Positions 1-8,000 of a DNA stretch of 64,000 bases are shown piece by piece (the first letter of the stretch is position 1; every line of letters starts with the position of its first letter). The translations under genes were made by a program, and so were the position numbers. Source of the stretch: Hymenobacter frigidus (GTDB lineage Bacteria; Bacteroidota; Bacteroidia; Cytophagales; Hymenobacteraceae); the NCBI RefSeq assembly GCF_014640435.1, contig NZ_BMGY01000001.1, forward strand, positions 124,001 through 188,000, written 5' to 3'. The notes under the pieces are model-generated. The model did no database searches, was not told the DNA's origin, and saw nothing but the letters and a program-made list of their open reading frames with translations.

Positions 1-311
1 AAGTCAGTGCCGAAACCGGCACCACCGAAGTGCCAGCAGTGTCCATGCCCACCCTGCTGCAATCGCAGGGCTTGGTTTGGGTCGATTTGCTGAAAATTGA
101 CATCGAAGATTACGAACAGCAGGTTTTTGCCGGGCCTACCGACTGGCTGGCGCGAGTGGGTGTGCTACTCATCGAAATTCATTCGCCGGCCAGCCAAGTC
201 GCGGTGCGGCGAGCGGTGCAGGCACACGGCTTTTCCTGGGAACAAGCAGCGGGCAAACAGCCAGACCTGGGGTTGTTCGTAGCCCGAAATCCGCACAGTC
301 CGCCAGCTTAG
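1..311 (+). CDS. FkbM family methyltransferase, C-terminal fragment (5' end outside window)
   Basis: The reading frame is open from base 3 to the TAG at 309-311, so only the last ~100 residues are visible. The stretch LLKIDIEDYEQQVFAG followed by VLLIEIHSP matches the end of the SAM-binding fold in FkbM-type methyltransferases, where a K-I-D-I-E-G/D-x-E motif precedes the C-terminal strands. Such enzymes O-methylate sugars or other small molecules, often in polysaccharide or glycolipid loci. The substrate cannot be inferred here because the upstream genes are not visible. The first visible GTG/ATG codons (30, 45) are internal, not real starts. A strong hairpin follows immediately, so this is the last gene of its transcript. 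Confidence 0.75.
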   Translation, partial: VSAETGTTEVPAVSMPTLLQSQGLVWVDLLKIDIEDYEQQVFAGPTDWLARVGVLLIEIHSPASQVAVRRAVQAHGFSWEQAAGKQPDLGLFVARNPHSPPA

Positions 312-318
312 TTAAAGC

Positions 319-362
319 AAAAGACCTCCTACCAGCCAATTATAGCCCGTAGGAGGTCTTTT
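319..362. terminator. Bidirectional intrinsic terminator after the FkbM gene
   Basis: A perfect 14-bp inverted repeat (319-332 with 349-362, arms beginning AAAAGACCTCCTAC) encloses a 16-base loop. It has A-rich and T-rich flanks on both sides, so it could end both the FkbM gene (plus) and the convergent desaturase gene (minus). Confidence 0.8.
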
Positions 363-388
363 ATATCCTGCCTCAGAACAGCGCAGTG

Positions 389-1456
389 TTAGGCCGCGCG
401 GCCCATCTGACGCAGGTAGCCCACGTGCGAAGCAATGGCCGAGCGGGTGCGGGCGTAGTTGTTGTATTTCACGTCGAACTCATCGCACACTTGCTGCACG
501 ATTTTGCTGATGGCGGGGTAATGCACGTGCGAAATCTTGGGAAACAGATGGTGCTCAATCTGGAAGTTGAGGCCGCCTACCAACCAGCTAACCAATTTAT
601 TGTCGGTAGCGAAGTTAGCAGTGGTACGCACCTGGTGGATTGCCCACTCATCTTCCAACTTGCCAGTGATGGCGTGGGGCACGGGGAAGGCAGCATCCTC
701 TACGGTATGAGCTAACTGGAACACCATGCTAAGGACCAAGCCAGCTACAGCCGTACTCAGCATAAAGCCGGCAAACCACGGCAGGAAACCAACCATGTAG
801 ATAGGCAGCGCCACATAAAGCAAGAGGTTAAGCACTTTGAAGCCCCAGAAGCTGACGTGCTCGCTGGCGTTCATCGGCTTGAGGCCAATGGCCCCAATTT
901 GACGCGTAAAATACTTCTGGTAGTCCATGGCGAAAATCCAGGACGTGTAAAGCATGCAGTAGAGCGCCCAGAAATAGAAGTGCTGGTAGCGATGCAGCGG
1001 GTGCTTGGGCTGGTCGGGCGTCATACGCATCCAAGGCTGGATGTTGATGTCGTCGTCGTGGCCCTCAATGTTGGTGTAGGTGTGGTGGATGAGGTTGTGC
1101 TTGGAGTTCCACATGTAGGGGCTGCCGCCGAGCACGCCCAGCGTGTAGGCCGCAATGCGGTTCATCCAGGGATAGCGCGAGAAGCTGCCATGCGCCCCGT
1201 CGTGCATCACGTTGAAGCCAATGGCGGCGATAACGCAGCCCAGCAACGCGCATTCGAGCAGCGCCCAGCCGGTAGCCGGCGTAAAAAACACGAGGTGCAC
1301 GTAGAGTGCGACCATGATGCTCACCAACAATATTGCTTTAAAAAGCAGGCTGAAATCACCCGTCATCGGCCGACCGGACTCCTCAAAATATTGATTTATC
1401 CGGGTTTTTAGCTCGGTGTGAAACGAGCGGGTAGCTGCGAATTTGGGTAAGGCCAT
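389..1456 (-). CDS. Membrane fatty acid desaturase (acyl-lipid/acyl-CoA type)
   Basis: A 355-residue di-iron membrane desaturase. The three histidine boxes are visible: HDGAH at residues 85-89, HNLIHH at 120-125 and QIEHH at 299-303. The glutamine in the third box is typical of front-end/linoleoyl-CoA-type enzymes. Hydrophobic segments lie around residues 38-58, 64-82, 160-178 and 205-245. The enzyme would introduce a double bond into membrane acyl chains using O2 and reduced ferredoxin or cytochrome b5-like donors. No cytochrome b5 domain is fused, so the donor is separate. The regioselectivity cannot be read from sequence alone. Its own promoter-like element lies 26 bases upstream of the start codon. 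Confidence 0.9.
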   Translation of the reverse strand: MALPKFAATRSFHTELKTRINQYFEESGRPMTGDFSLLFKAILLVSIMVALYVHLVFFTPATGWALLECALLGCVIAAIGFNVMHDGAHGSFSRYPWMNRIAAYTLGVLGGSPYMWNSKHNLIHHTYTNIEGHDDDINIQPWMRMTPDQPKHPLHRYQHFYFWALYCMLYTSWIFAMDYQKYFTRQIGAIGLKPMNASEHVSFWGFKVLNLLLYVALPIYMVGFLPWFAGFMLSTAVAGLVLSMVFQLAHTVEDAAFPVPHAITGKLEDEWAIHQVRTTANFATDNKLVSWLVGGLNFQIEHHLFPKISHVHYPAISKIVQQVCDEFDVKYNNYARTRSAIASHVGYLRQMGRAA

Positions 1457-1481
1457 GGGCGGGATGCTGGTTGATAAAGTA

Positions 1482-1489
1482 CAAATGTA
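1482..1489 (-). promoter_or_regulatory. Bacteroidota -7 promoter element for the desaturase gene
   Basis: Read on the minus strand the bases are TACATTTG, a full match to TAnnTTTG. It ends 25 bases before the desaturase start codon at 1456. A convincing -33 TTTG is not seen at the expected spacing, so the promoter call rests on the -7 match and position. Confidence 0.55.
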
Positions 1490-1516
1490 CTTCCGCCCAA
1501 CCCGGACCGACCGAAC

Positions 1517-2011
1517 TTAGTTTAGATACGCGTGCCAGTTTTGGTCAATTGTGCCCGCCGAAAGCTTGAGAAAGCCGGCCAAAGTGGGCTTTTTAGGCAA
1601 CTGCCGAATGGTCAGGCCCGCCTCGTTGGGCGTGTGGTGGCCCTTGGCATGGTTGCAGCGGGCGCAGGCCGTGAGCAGGTTGGTCCACGAAGATTCTCCG
1701 CCGCGGGAACGGGGCACTACGTGGTCAAGCGTCAGGTTTTTGGGCGAGCCGCAGTACTGGCACTCGAAATGGTCGCGCTTGAAGATGTTGTGGCGGCTCA
1801 GGGCAATGCCTTTGTAGGGCACGCGCACGTAGCGTTGTAAGCGGATAATACTCGGCTTGGGGTAAGCGTGCGAAACGGTGCGCAGGGTACCGTGCTCCGA
1901 TTTGGCTACCATCTCCGCTTTATCCAGAAACAGGAGCACAAACGCTTTTTGCACGCTGCACAGGGTGATGGCGGTATAGTCGCCATTCAGCACTAACACT
2001 TTTTGGTCCAT
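1517..2011 (-). CDS. HNH endonuclease
   Basis: A 164-residue HNH family nuclease. Zinc-binding CxxC pairs are at C84/C87 (CQYC) and C116/C119 (CARC), with the catalytic LDHVVPRSRGG segment at ~95-105 and the final NHAKG at 120-124. This stand-alone form with a conserved N-terminal ~70-residue region (VLVLNGDYTAI...) is widespread in Bacteroidota chromosomes outside phages. The biological role is not established; DNA repair or restriction of modified DNA are guesses. It starts at an ATG, and no partner methylase is present nearby. Confidence 0.85.
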   Translation of the reverse strand: MDQKVLVLNGDYTAITLCSVQKAFVLLFLDKAEMVAKSEHGTLRTVSHAYPKPSIIRLQRYVRVPYKGIALSRHNIFKRDHFECQYCGSPKNLTLDHVVPRSRGGESSWTNLLTACARCNHAKGHHTPNEAGLTIRQLPKKPTLAGFLKLSAGTIDQNWHAYLN

Positions 2012-2108
2012 ACACGCTTGGGGGTTCGGATAACCCGCCGAAAGCTAGCGGTTTCCAAACGGATAAACAAGCGTGATGGGGTTAAGTTCAGTAGCTGGCT
2101 ACCGATAA

Positions 2109-2215
2109 ACAGAACGTCATGTCGAGCGCAGCCGAGACATCCCGCGTGCTTTACTAACTGATTCATTCACTGCCTGGAGCGAGATGTCTCGGCTGCGCTC
2201 GACATGACGTTCTGT
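2109..2215. repeat. Long palindromic repeat: 33-bp perfect inverted repeat
   Basis: Bases 2109-2141 and 2183-2215 are perfect reverse complements (arms beginning ACAGAACGTCATGTCGAGCG) around a 41-base spacer. It lies between two same-strand genes (NlpC/P60 upstream, HNH downstream), where it may act as a terminator or RNA-stability element. It is the longest member of a dispersed palindrome family in this window (see findings). Confidence 0.85.
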
Positions 2216-2235
2216 TATCCTTATCACTTCCCCCC

Positions 2236-3078
2236 CTACTCCGGCAGCAGGCGCTTTATCAGACGGAGCTTGTGCGAGTAGCGCTGCCGGTCGCGGTTGT
2301 AGATGCCGTTGTGGTCGAGCGGGTCGAGGCGAACCTCGCCGTGGGCGTGGAGAATCTGGCCTTCGTCCATGACCAGGCCCACGTGCACGATGCGGCCCTC
2401 GGCGTTATCAAAGAAGGCGAGGTCGCCGGGCTTGGCTTGGGCCACAAAGTGCACGGGGCGCCCGTGGTCAATCTGCTGGCGGGCATCGCGCGGGAGCTGG
2501 ATGCCTACCAACCCGTAGAGCTGCTGGCAGAGGCCGGAGCAGTCGAGGCCAAAGACGCTTTTGCCACCCCACACGTAAGGCGCTTTCAGGTACATCAGAG
2601 CCATTTTACGCAGCAGCAGGGCTTGGCGGGTGGCGTCGGGCGCGGCGCTGGGGTTAGTGGCAGCGCCGTTGAAAAAGTACTGCTTCTCACCCAGGCGCAG
2701 GTTCATACCGTCGAAAAACGGCAGCCGGCAGCCCAGCGTGAGCGGGATTTTGGTAGTGGCGTCACTCACGGCCTGCACCACATCGAGGGCGCGGGGGTGG
2801 TCCTGGGCGCACCAGGCGGCGTAGTAATCCGGCGAAACGGGCGTGTGCTGCTTAATATCAATCCAGCCCACGTAGTCGTCGGCGGCGAGCTGCACTTGCA
2901 ACCAACTTTCCTGGGTGACCAGAATCTGGTAGCACTCACCAAAAAGAAGCTGGGTAACCAGTTCGGCCCGGTCGTTGGGCTCGGCGCGGACGGGGACGGC
3001 GCTCAGGGCGCAGATGCCGGGATTCAAAATAATGCGGAAATATGGGTGATGTGGAACTGTGAAGGTGTTTTTATTCAC
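2236..3078 (-). CDS. NlpC/P60 family peptidase with N-terminal SH3-like region
   Basis: A 280-residue protein with an SH3-like N-terminal half (~residues 20-80) and an NlpC/P60 catalytic domain (~155-270). The catalytic cysteine is C180 in GLDCSG and the histidines are H232 (HVG) and H244 (LHAHG). The order matches YkfC/dipeptidyl-peptidase VI-like enzymes that cut gamma-D-Glu-diaminopimelate links in muropeptides, probably for cell-wall turnover or recycling. No signal peptide is obvious, suggesting action on imported peptides in the cytoplasm. The start is a GTG at 3078. A near-consensus -7 element (CATCTTTG on the minus strand, 3093-3100) lies just upstream. Confidence 0.85.
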   Translation of the reverse strand: MNKNTFTVPHHPYFRIILNPGICALSAVPVRAEPNDRAELVTQLLFGECYQILVTQESWLQVQLAADDYVGWIDIKQHTPVSPDYYAAWCAQDHPRALDVVQAVSDATTKIPLTLGCRLPFFDGMNLRLGEKQYFFNGAATNPSAAPDATRQALLLRKMALMYLKAPYVWGGKSVFGLDCSGLCQQLYGLVGIQLPRDARQQIDHGRPVHFVAQAKPGDLAFFDNAEGRIVHVGLVMDEGQILHAHGEVRLDPLDHNGIYNRDRQRYSHKLRLIKRLLPE

Positions 3079-3172
3079 GCTTCCAAAGACTGCAAAGATG
3101 CCACCGTTGGCTTAAGTGAAGACTGCCACCACCACATTTTCACATTTCCGTGCTTTCACGTTTCTCATTTTA

Positions 3173-3631
3173 TCACATGCGTTCCATGTCGCGCTTCTGG
3201 GCTTTTTCCTTGAGGTCGTTGCGCTTGTCGTAGAGTTTTTTGCCCTGGGCGAGGGCAATTTCGATTTTGGCAAAGCCGCGGTCGGTCACAAACAGGCGCA
3301 ACGGGATGATGGTCAGGCCCTGGTCCACGGCCTTACCGGCCAGCTGCTTGAGCTCGCGCTTGTTGAGCAGGAGCTTGCGCTCGCGCATGGCATCGTGGTT
3401 GTTATAAGTGCCTAAGGAATAGGGTGCGATGCGAATGGAATGAATCCAGAGGCTGCCGTCGGTGTGGAACAGGCAGTAGCCGTCGGTGAGGTTGACGTTG
3501 CCTTCACGGATGCTTTTTATTTCGGTTCCCTGCAGCATCACGCCCGCGTCGTACTTGGCCAGGAAGCTGTATTCGTGGCTGGCGCGACGGTTTTTGATGT
3601 TGATGATGATGGGTTTGTCGTCTTTGGCCAT
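3173..3631 (-). CDS. smpB: SsrA-binding protein SmpB
   Basis: A 152-residue protein of normal family length. The beta-barrel core is recognisable from IKNRRASHEYSFLAKYDAG, the strictly conserved GTEIKSIREG segment (~35-45), a KLLLNKRELKQL segment (~88-99) and the C-terminal KRNDLKEKAQKRD tail that enters the ribosomal A site. SmpB binds tmRNA and delivers it to stalled ribosomes for trans-translation. No tmRNA gene is recognised in this window. Starts at ATG 3631. Confidence 0.97.
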   Translation of the reverse strand: MAKDDKPIIINIKNRRASHEYSFLAKYDAGVMLQGTEIKSIREGNVNLTDGYCLFHTDGSLWIHSIRIAPYSLGTYNNHDAMRERKLLLNKRELKQLAGKAVDQGLTIIPLRLFVTDRGFAKIEIALAQGKKLYDKRNDLKEKAQKRDMERM

Positions 3632-3730
3632 GGTTGAAATGGATTATGGCACATATTTTAACCTGTGCCGGAGCCACACGGGCACAAGCTAAAGCACGTG
3701 CTACACCGTGAAAGGGGCGCGAAGCTACGC

Positions 3731-4744
3731 CTACGTTAGCTTCAGGCGAGGGTTGGGGCTGCTGAGCTGGGTGGCAAAGTCGCCGGCCTCGTACTGGAAA
3801 TACGCGGTCATGGCTACCATGGCGGCATTATCGGTGCAAAAGGCAAAGTCCGGGATAAATACCTGCCAGTTCTGAACCACGGCTTCCGCTTCCAGCGCAG
3901 CACGCAGGCCGGAGTTGGCGGCCACGCCGCCAGCCACGGCGATTTGGGTGAGGCCGGTATCGGCGGCGGCGCGGCGGAGCTGGCGGAGCAGCGTGGCCAC
4001 GATAGTGTGCTGGATGCTGGCGCAGAGGTCGACCAGGTTTTCAGCCACAAATTCGGGGTTGGCGGCGGTTTCCTTTTTCAGGAAGTACATCACCGAGGTT
4101 TTCAGGCCACTGAAGGAGAAGTCGTAGCCGGGCATGGCCCCTACCGGAAAGGCGAAGCGCTGCGGGTTGCCCTGGCGGGCCAGCTTGTCGAGGTGGGGGC
4201 CGCCGGGGTACGGCAGGCCCAGCAGCTTGGCCGTTTTGTCGAAGGCTTCGCCGGCCGCATCGTCGATGGTGTGGCCGATGACGTCCATTTCCAGCGCCGA
4301 TTTCACCACCACTAGCTGGGTGTGGCCGCCGCTCACGGTGAGGCAGAGGAAGGGAAAGTCGGGTTTGGGGTCGCGCAGGAAATGAGCCAGAATGTGCGCC
4401 CGCATGTGGTTCACGGCCAGCAGGGGCTTGCCCAGGGCCAGGGCCAGGGTTTTGGCAAACATGCCGCCTACTAATAAGGAGCCCAGCAGGCCGGGGCCCT
4501 GCGTCACGGCTACGGCATCCAAATCGGCTTTAGTGATGCCGGCTTCTTTGAGGGCCGCCGTGACGACGGGCAGCAGGTGCTGCTGATGGGCGCGCGAGGC
4601 CAGCTCGGGCACCACGCCGCCGTATTGCTCGTGGACTTTCTGGGTGGCCACCACGTTGCTCAGCAGCTGGCCGCCGGCCAACACGGCCGCGCCGGTGTCG
4701 TCGCAGGATGACTCGATGGCTAGAATAATGGGATGAGCGAGCAT
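3731..4744 (-). CDS. tsaD: tRNA N6-adenosine threonylcarbamoyltransferase TsaD
   Basis: A 337-residue ASKHA-fold enzyme that transfers the threonylcarbamoyl group to A37 of ANN-decoding tRNAs with TsaB and TsaE. Seen: N-terminal ILAIESSCDDT, the metal-binding NHMRAHILAHF (HxxxH), the phosphate loop VSGGHTQL, SFSGLKTS and VAGGVAANSGLR near the C terminus. The frame stays open upstream to 4978. The ATG at 4744 gives the family's usual length and N terminus, and a perfect -7 element lies between 4744 and the longer start, so 4744 is chosen. It is divergent from tamB. Confidence 0.96.
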   Translation of the reverse strand: MLAHPIILAIESSCDDTGAAVLAGGQLLSNVVATQKVHEQYGGVVPELASRAHQQHLLPVVTAALKEAGITKADLDAVAVTQGPGLLGSLLVGGMFAKTLALALGKPLLAVNHMRAHILAHFLRDPKPDFPFLCLTVSGGHTQLVVVKSALEMDVIGHTIDDAAGEAFDKTAKLLGLPYPGGPHLDKLARQGNPQRFAFPVGAMPGYDFSFSGLKTSVMYFLKKETAANPEFVAENLVDLCASIQHTIVATLLRQLRRAAADTGLTQIAVAGGVAANSGLRAALEAEAVVQNWQVFIPDFAFCTDNAAMVAMTAYFQYEAGDFATQLSSPNPRLKLT

Positions 4745-4825
4745 GAGAAAACGGTAGTTGTGGAATAGCTGCTGACGCATTCCGAATGCGTGTCGATAGC
4801 AATGACCAGCGGGGCGTAGCGGCCA

Positions 4826-4833
4826 CAAAGGTA
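4826..4833 (-). promoter_or_regulatory. -7 promoter element for tsaD
   Basis: On the minus strand the bases read TACCTTTG, an exact TAnnTTTG match. It lies 81 bases upstream of the tsaD ATG and inside the open frame that extends the gene upstream, which supports the shorter start. Confidence 0.55.
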
Positions 4834-4951
4834 GCAGCGCGGGGTGCGGGCCCGGCCCAAAATCCCTAACCGGGCGGCTGGCACGGGAGTTGAACCAGCG
4901 CCTGAGCCTGGCCGTTCCCCGGGTCTGATGTGGGCCGGCCGAGACCGGCAG

Positions 4952-4983
4952 TTGGCTCAAATAGCTAAAAAACCGCAACTTTG
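4952..4983 (+). promoter_or_regulatory. Putative promoter of the tamB-like gene
   Basis: A TTGG at 4952-4955 and CAACTTTG at 4976-4983 (one mismatch to TAnnTTTG) are separated by 20 bases, close to the -33/-7 geometry of Bacteroidota promoters. The position argues that translation begins downstream, at about 5024. Confidence 0.4.
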
Positions 4984-5023
4984 CGGATTAACCTGCGTTT
5001 TTTCGCTCTCATTCCCTGCCCTG

Positions 5024-8000
5024 GTGCGTCGTTTCTTCTCCATTTTGCTAAAAGTGCTGCTGGGCCTCGGGCTGGTGGTGGTGCTGGCCGTGGTGGGAAC
5101 GTTGCTGGCCCTGCGGGTGCCGGGTGTGCAAACGCGCATCGCCCACAAGGCGGCGGAGTTTCTGACCAAGCGGCTCGGACAGGAAGTGACTATCGGGCGG
5201 GTTGATGTGCGGCCGTTTTCGCGGGTGCTGCTGGACGGGGTGCGCGTGAAAGACCGGCGCGGGGGCGAGCTGTTCAGCATTGGTCGGGCCGATGCCGACA
5301 TTAGCTTGTTCTCGGTATTCGACCCGCGGCACCTGCACATCAGCCTGCTTACGCTGAATGAGCCGCGCTTTGAGCTGAAGAACCTGCCGGGCCAGCCTGA
5401 TTCGACCACCTTTAGCCAGTTTACGGCGGCCGTGGGGCGGCTGATTGGCCCTTCGAAGGATACGAGCAAGGCGGCCCCGTTTGATTTTCAGGTCGCCGCC
5501 GTGGCCCTGCGCAACGGCCATTTCGCCATTGAGAAAGGCGATGTGCCGCGCTCGAAAACCTACGGCAAGAGCATCGACTACGACCACATGCTGGTCGACA
5601 GCATCTACGCCGACATCTCCAAAATTCAGCTGGCCGACACGTTGGCTTTGCGCATCAGCCACCTGCACGCCGTGGAAACGCCCTCGCAAACGCAGCTGCG
5701 CGAAATCACGGCGGACATGAAGTACGGGCCGCACTTCTGGGAATTCAAGGATTTGAGCTTGCGCGTGGGCCGGAGCCAAATTAAAGATTACGTGCGGTTT
5801 GAGTTCCGGGTATTCGGCAACTTCGCGGACTACAACGACTCGATGAAGACCATTGCGCGCCTGCGCAATTCGCGGGTGTACACGGACGACATTGCCAAGT
5901 TTGCCCCGCAGCTGGCCACGCTGCACGAGTCGGTGGCCATTTCGGGCGATGCCTCGGGCTACGTGCGCGACTTCAAGGTGAACAACCTGGACGTGCGCTA
6001 CGGCAAAGGCACGCACATTGTGGCCAAGCGCGCCCACGCCGACGGCCTGCCCAACTACCGGGAGAGCTTTATCGACCTGCGCCTACTGCCCTCGGTGGTG
6101 GTGACCAACGACTTGAAGAAATGGTTGCCGGCTTCGGCCAACAAGCTGGTGCAGCGCCTGGGCACCGTGAAGCTGCAGGGCCAGATACTGGGTTTCTACA
6201 GCGACTTCGTGGCCAATGCCTCGTTCGATACGGCCCTGGGCTTCGTGGCGACGGACATCAACCTGAAGACCAAAACCGACCTTACGCACGCGATTTACGA
6301 GGGCACTATCCGCTCCAATGCGTTTCAGGTGGGCAAGTTTCTGGGCGATGAATCGGTGATTCGAGACGTGACGCTGAACGGGCGCGTGGCGGGCACGGGC
6401 TTTCTACCGGCGTTTGCGCAGGGCCGAGCCAAGCTCACGGTACCGGCCATTTGGCTGAAGGGCTACCGCTACCGGAACATTGCGTTCGACGGCGATTTCC
6501 GGCCCCTGCACTTCAACGGACACGCCAGCATCAACGACCCGGCCGTGCGCCTGGTGGCCGACGGCCACATCGACCTGGAGCGCAAGCATGAAAATATCGA
6601 CATCAAGACCAAAATTGACTACGCCAACCTGCGCACCCTGGGCCTGAGCAGCCAGCCCATTACGGTGGCAACCACGGCCGACGTCAACCTCAAAGGCGTG
6701 CAGCTCGACTCGCTGGTGGGCTACGCGTACCTGCGCAAGTCGCGCTTTGGCCTGAACGGCCGGCAGCTGCGCCTCGACACCCTCGACATCGTGAGCACGC
6801 GCAACCGCCTGAACCAGCGCCGCGTGACGCTGCGCTCGGAAGCGGTGGACGCCAGTCTGGCGGGCACGTTCAACACCTCCGACGTGGTGCGCGACGTGCA
6901 AACACTCATTGCTGAGTACCGCCTCAATTTTGAGAGCAACGCCGCGGCCACGGCCAACTACTACCGCCAGAAGCGCCAGCGGGTACTGCCGGTGTATCAG
7001 GTTGACCTGCTGCTGAATCTGAAAAAGCCCAACCCCGTGCTGGCGCTGTTTGTGCCTGAGCTGCAGGTGGCGAACGGCAGCCGCATCGACGGCTCATTTC
7101 GCAATGGGGAGACGTCGATTTTCCAGCTCGGTGGCCACCTCGACAGTCTGCGCTACGGCCCGGTAATGACGGTGAACAACGATTTCGACTTCCTCACTTC
7201 GAAGCTGCCCTATAAGTCCGACATTCTGGCCCAGGCCAGCATCACGAGCGACCGGCAGGTGCTGCCCACGCTGGGCCGCACCGAAAAGTTTGTGGTAGAA
7301 GGCGTGTGGGACCAGCAGCGCATCAACTTTTCGACTTCGCTGGCCCAAACGGGCACGACGAACAAAGCCACCATCAATGGCTCGCTGGGCTTTTTGCCCC
7401 GCGCCGTGGAAGTGGTGTTCCGGCAGTCGGGCCTGCATTTGCTGGATAAAGACTGGACCATCGCGGCCAACAACTCGGTACGGATTTCGGACTATGGCAA
7501 GGAGTTCGAAATCAAGAACCTGACGTTTAGCAACGGCGAGCAGTTTGTGAGCGCGCAGGGCTTTATCTCGCCCGACACCAGCAAGCCCCCATTGGTGTTG
7601 CAGGCCAAGGACTTCGAGCTGGCTACCCTCAACAGCCTCACCGGGCAGCGCCTGGCCGGCCGCCTCAATGCCCAGGGCACCGTGAGCGGCGTGTACGGCC
7701 CGCTGGCCATCAACAGCACGCTGGGCGTGGATTCTTTGAAATACGACGGCACCCTGATTGGCCAGGTAGCGGGGCGCGCCGATTGGGACAACGCCGCCAG
7801 CAAGCTGCGCCTGAACATGGACGTGGCCCGCAGCGGCCAGTCGGTGCTCACGGTGCTGGGCGATATTGCCCCGCAGGACGCCACCAACCAGCTCAACCTG
7901 ACGGGCACGCTCAACGACGCGCCCATCATCCTGGCCCAGCCGTTTTTGGGCTCGTTGTTTAAGAACCTGGGCGGTACGGGGCGGGGCGAGCTACGGCTCA

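Noticed and set aside
4876..4900. tRNA-like segment on the minus strand (GGTTCAACTCC resembling a T-loop)
   Set aside because: The T-stem does not pair, no acceptor or anticodon stems could be built around it, and it sits within the tsaD-tamB promoter region.
4745..4978. 78-residue N-terminal extension of TsaD
   Set aside because: It contains a consensus -7 promoter element, is arginine-rich and has no counterpart in the family.
5048..6037. Long antisense frames opposite tamB and many other genes (His/Arg/Val-rich)
   Set aside because: Typical shadows of high-GC coding sequence; no domain, start context or spacing supports them.
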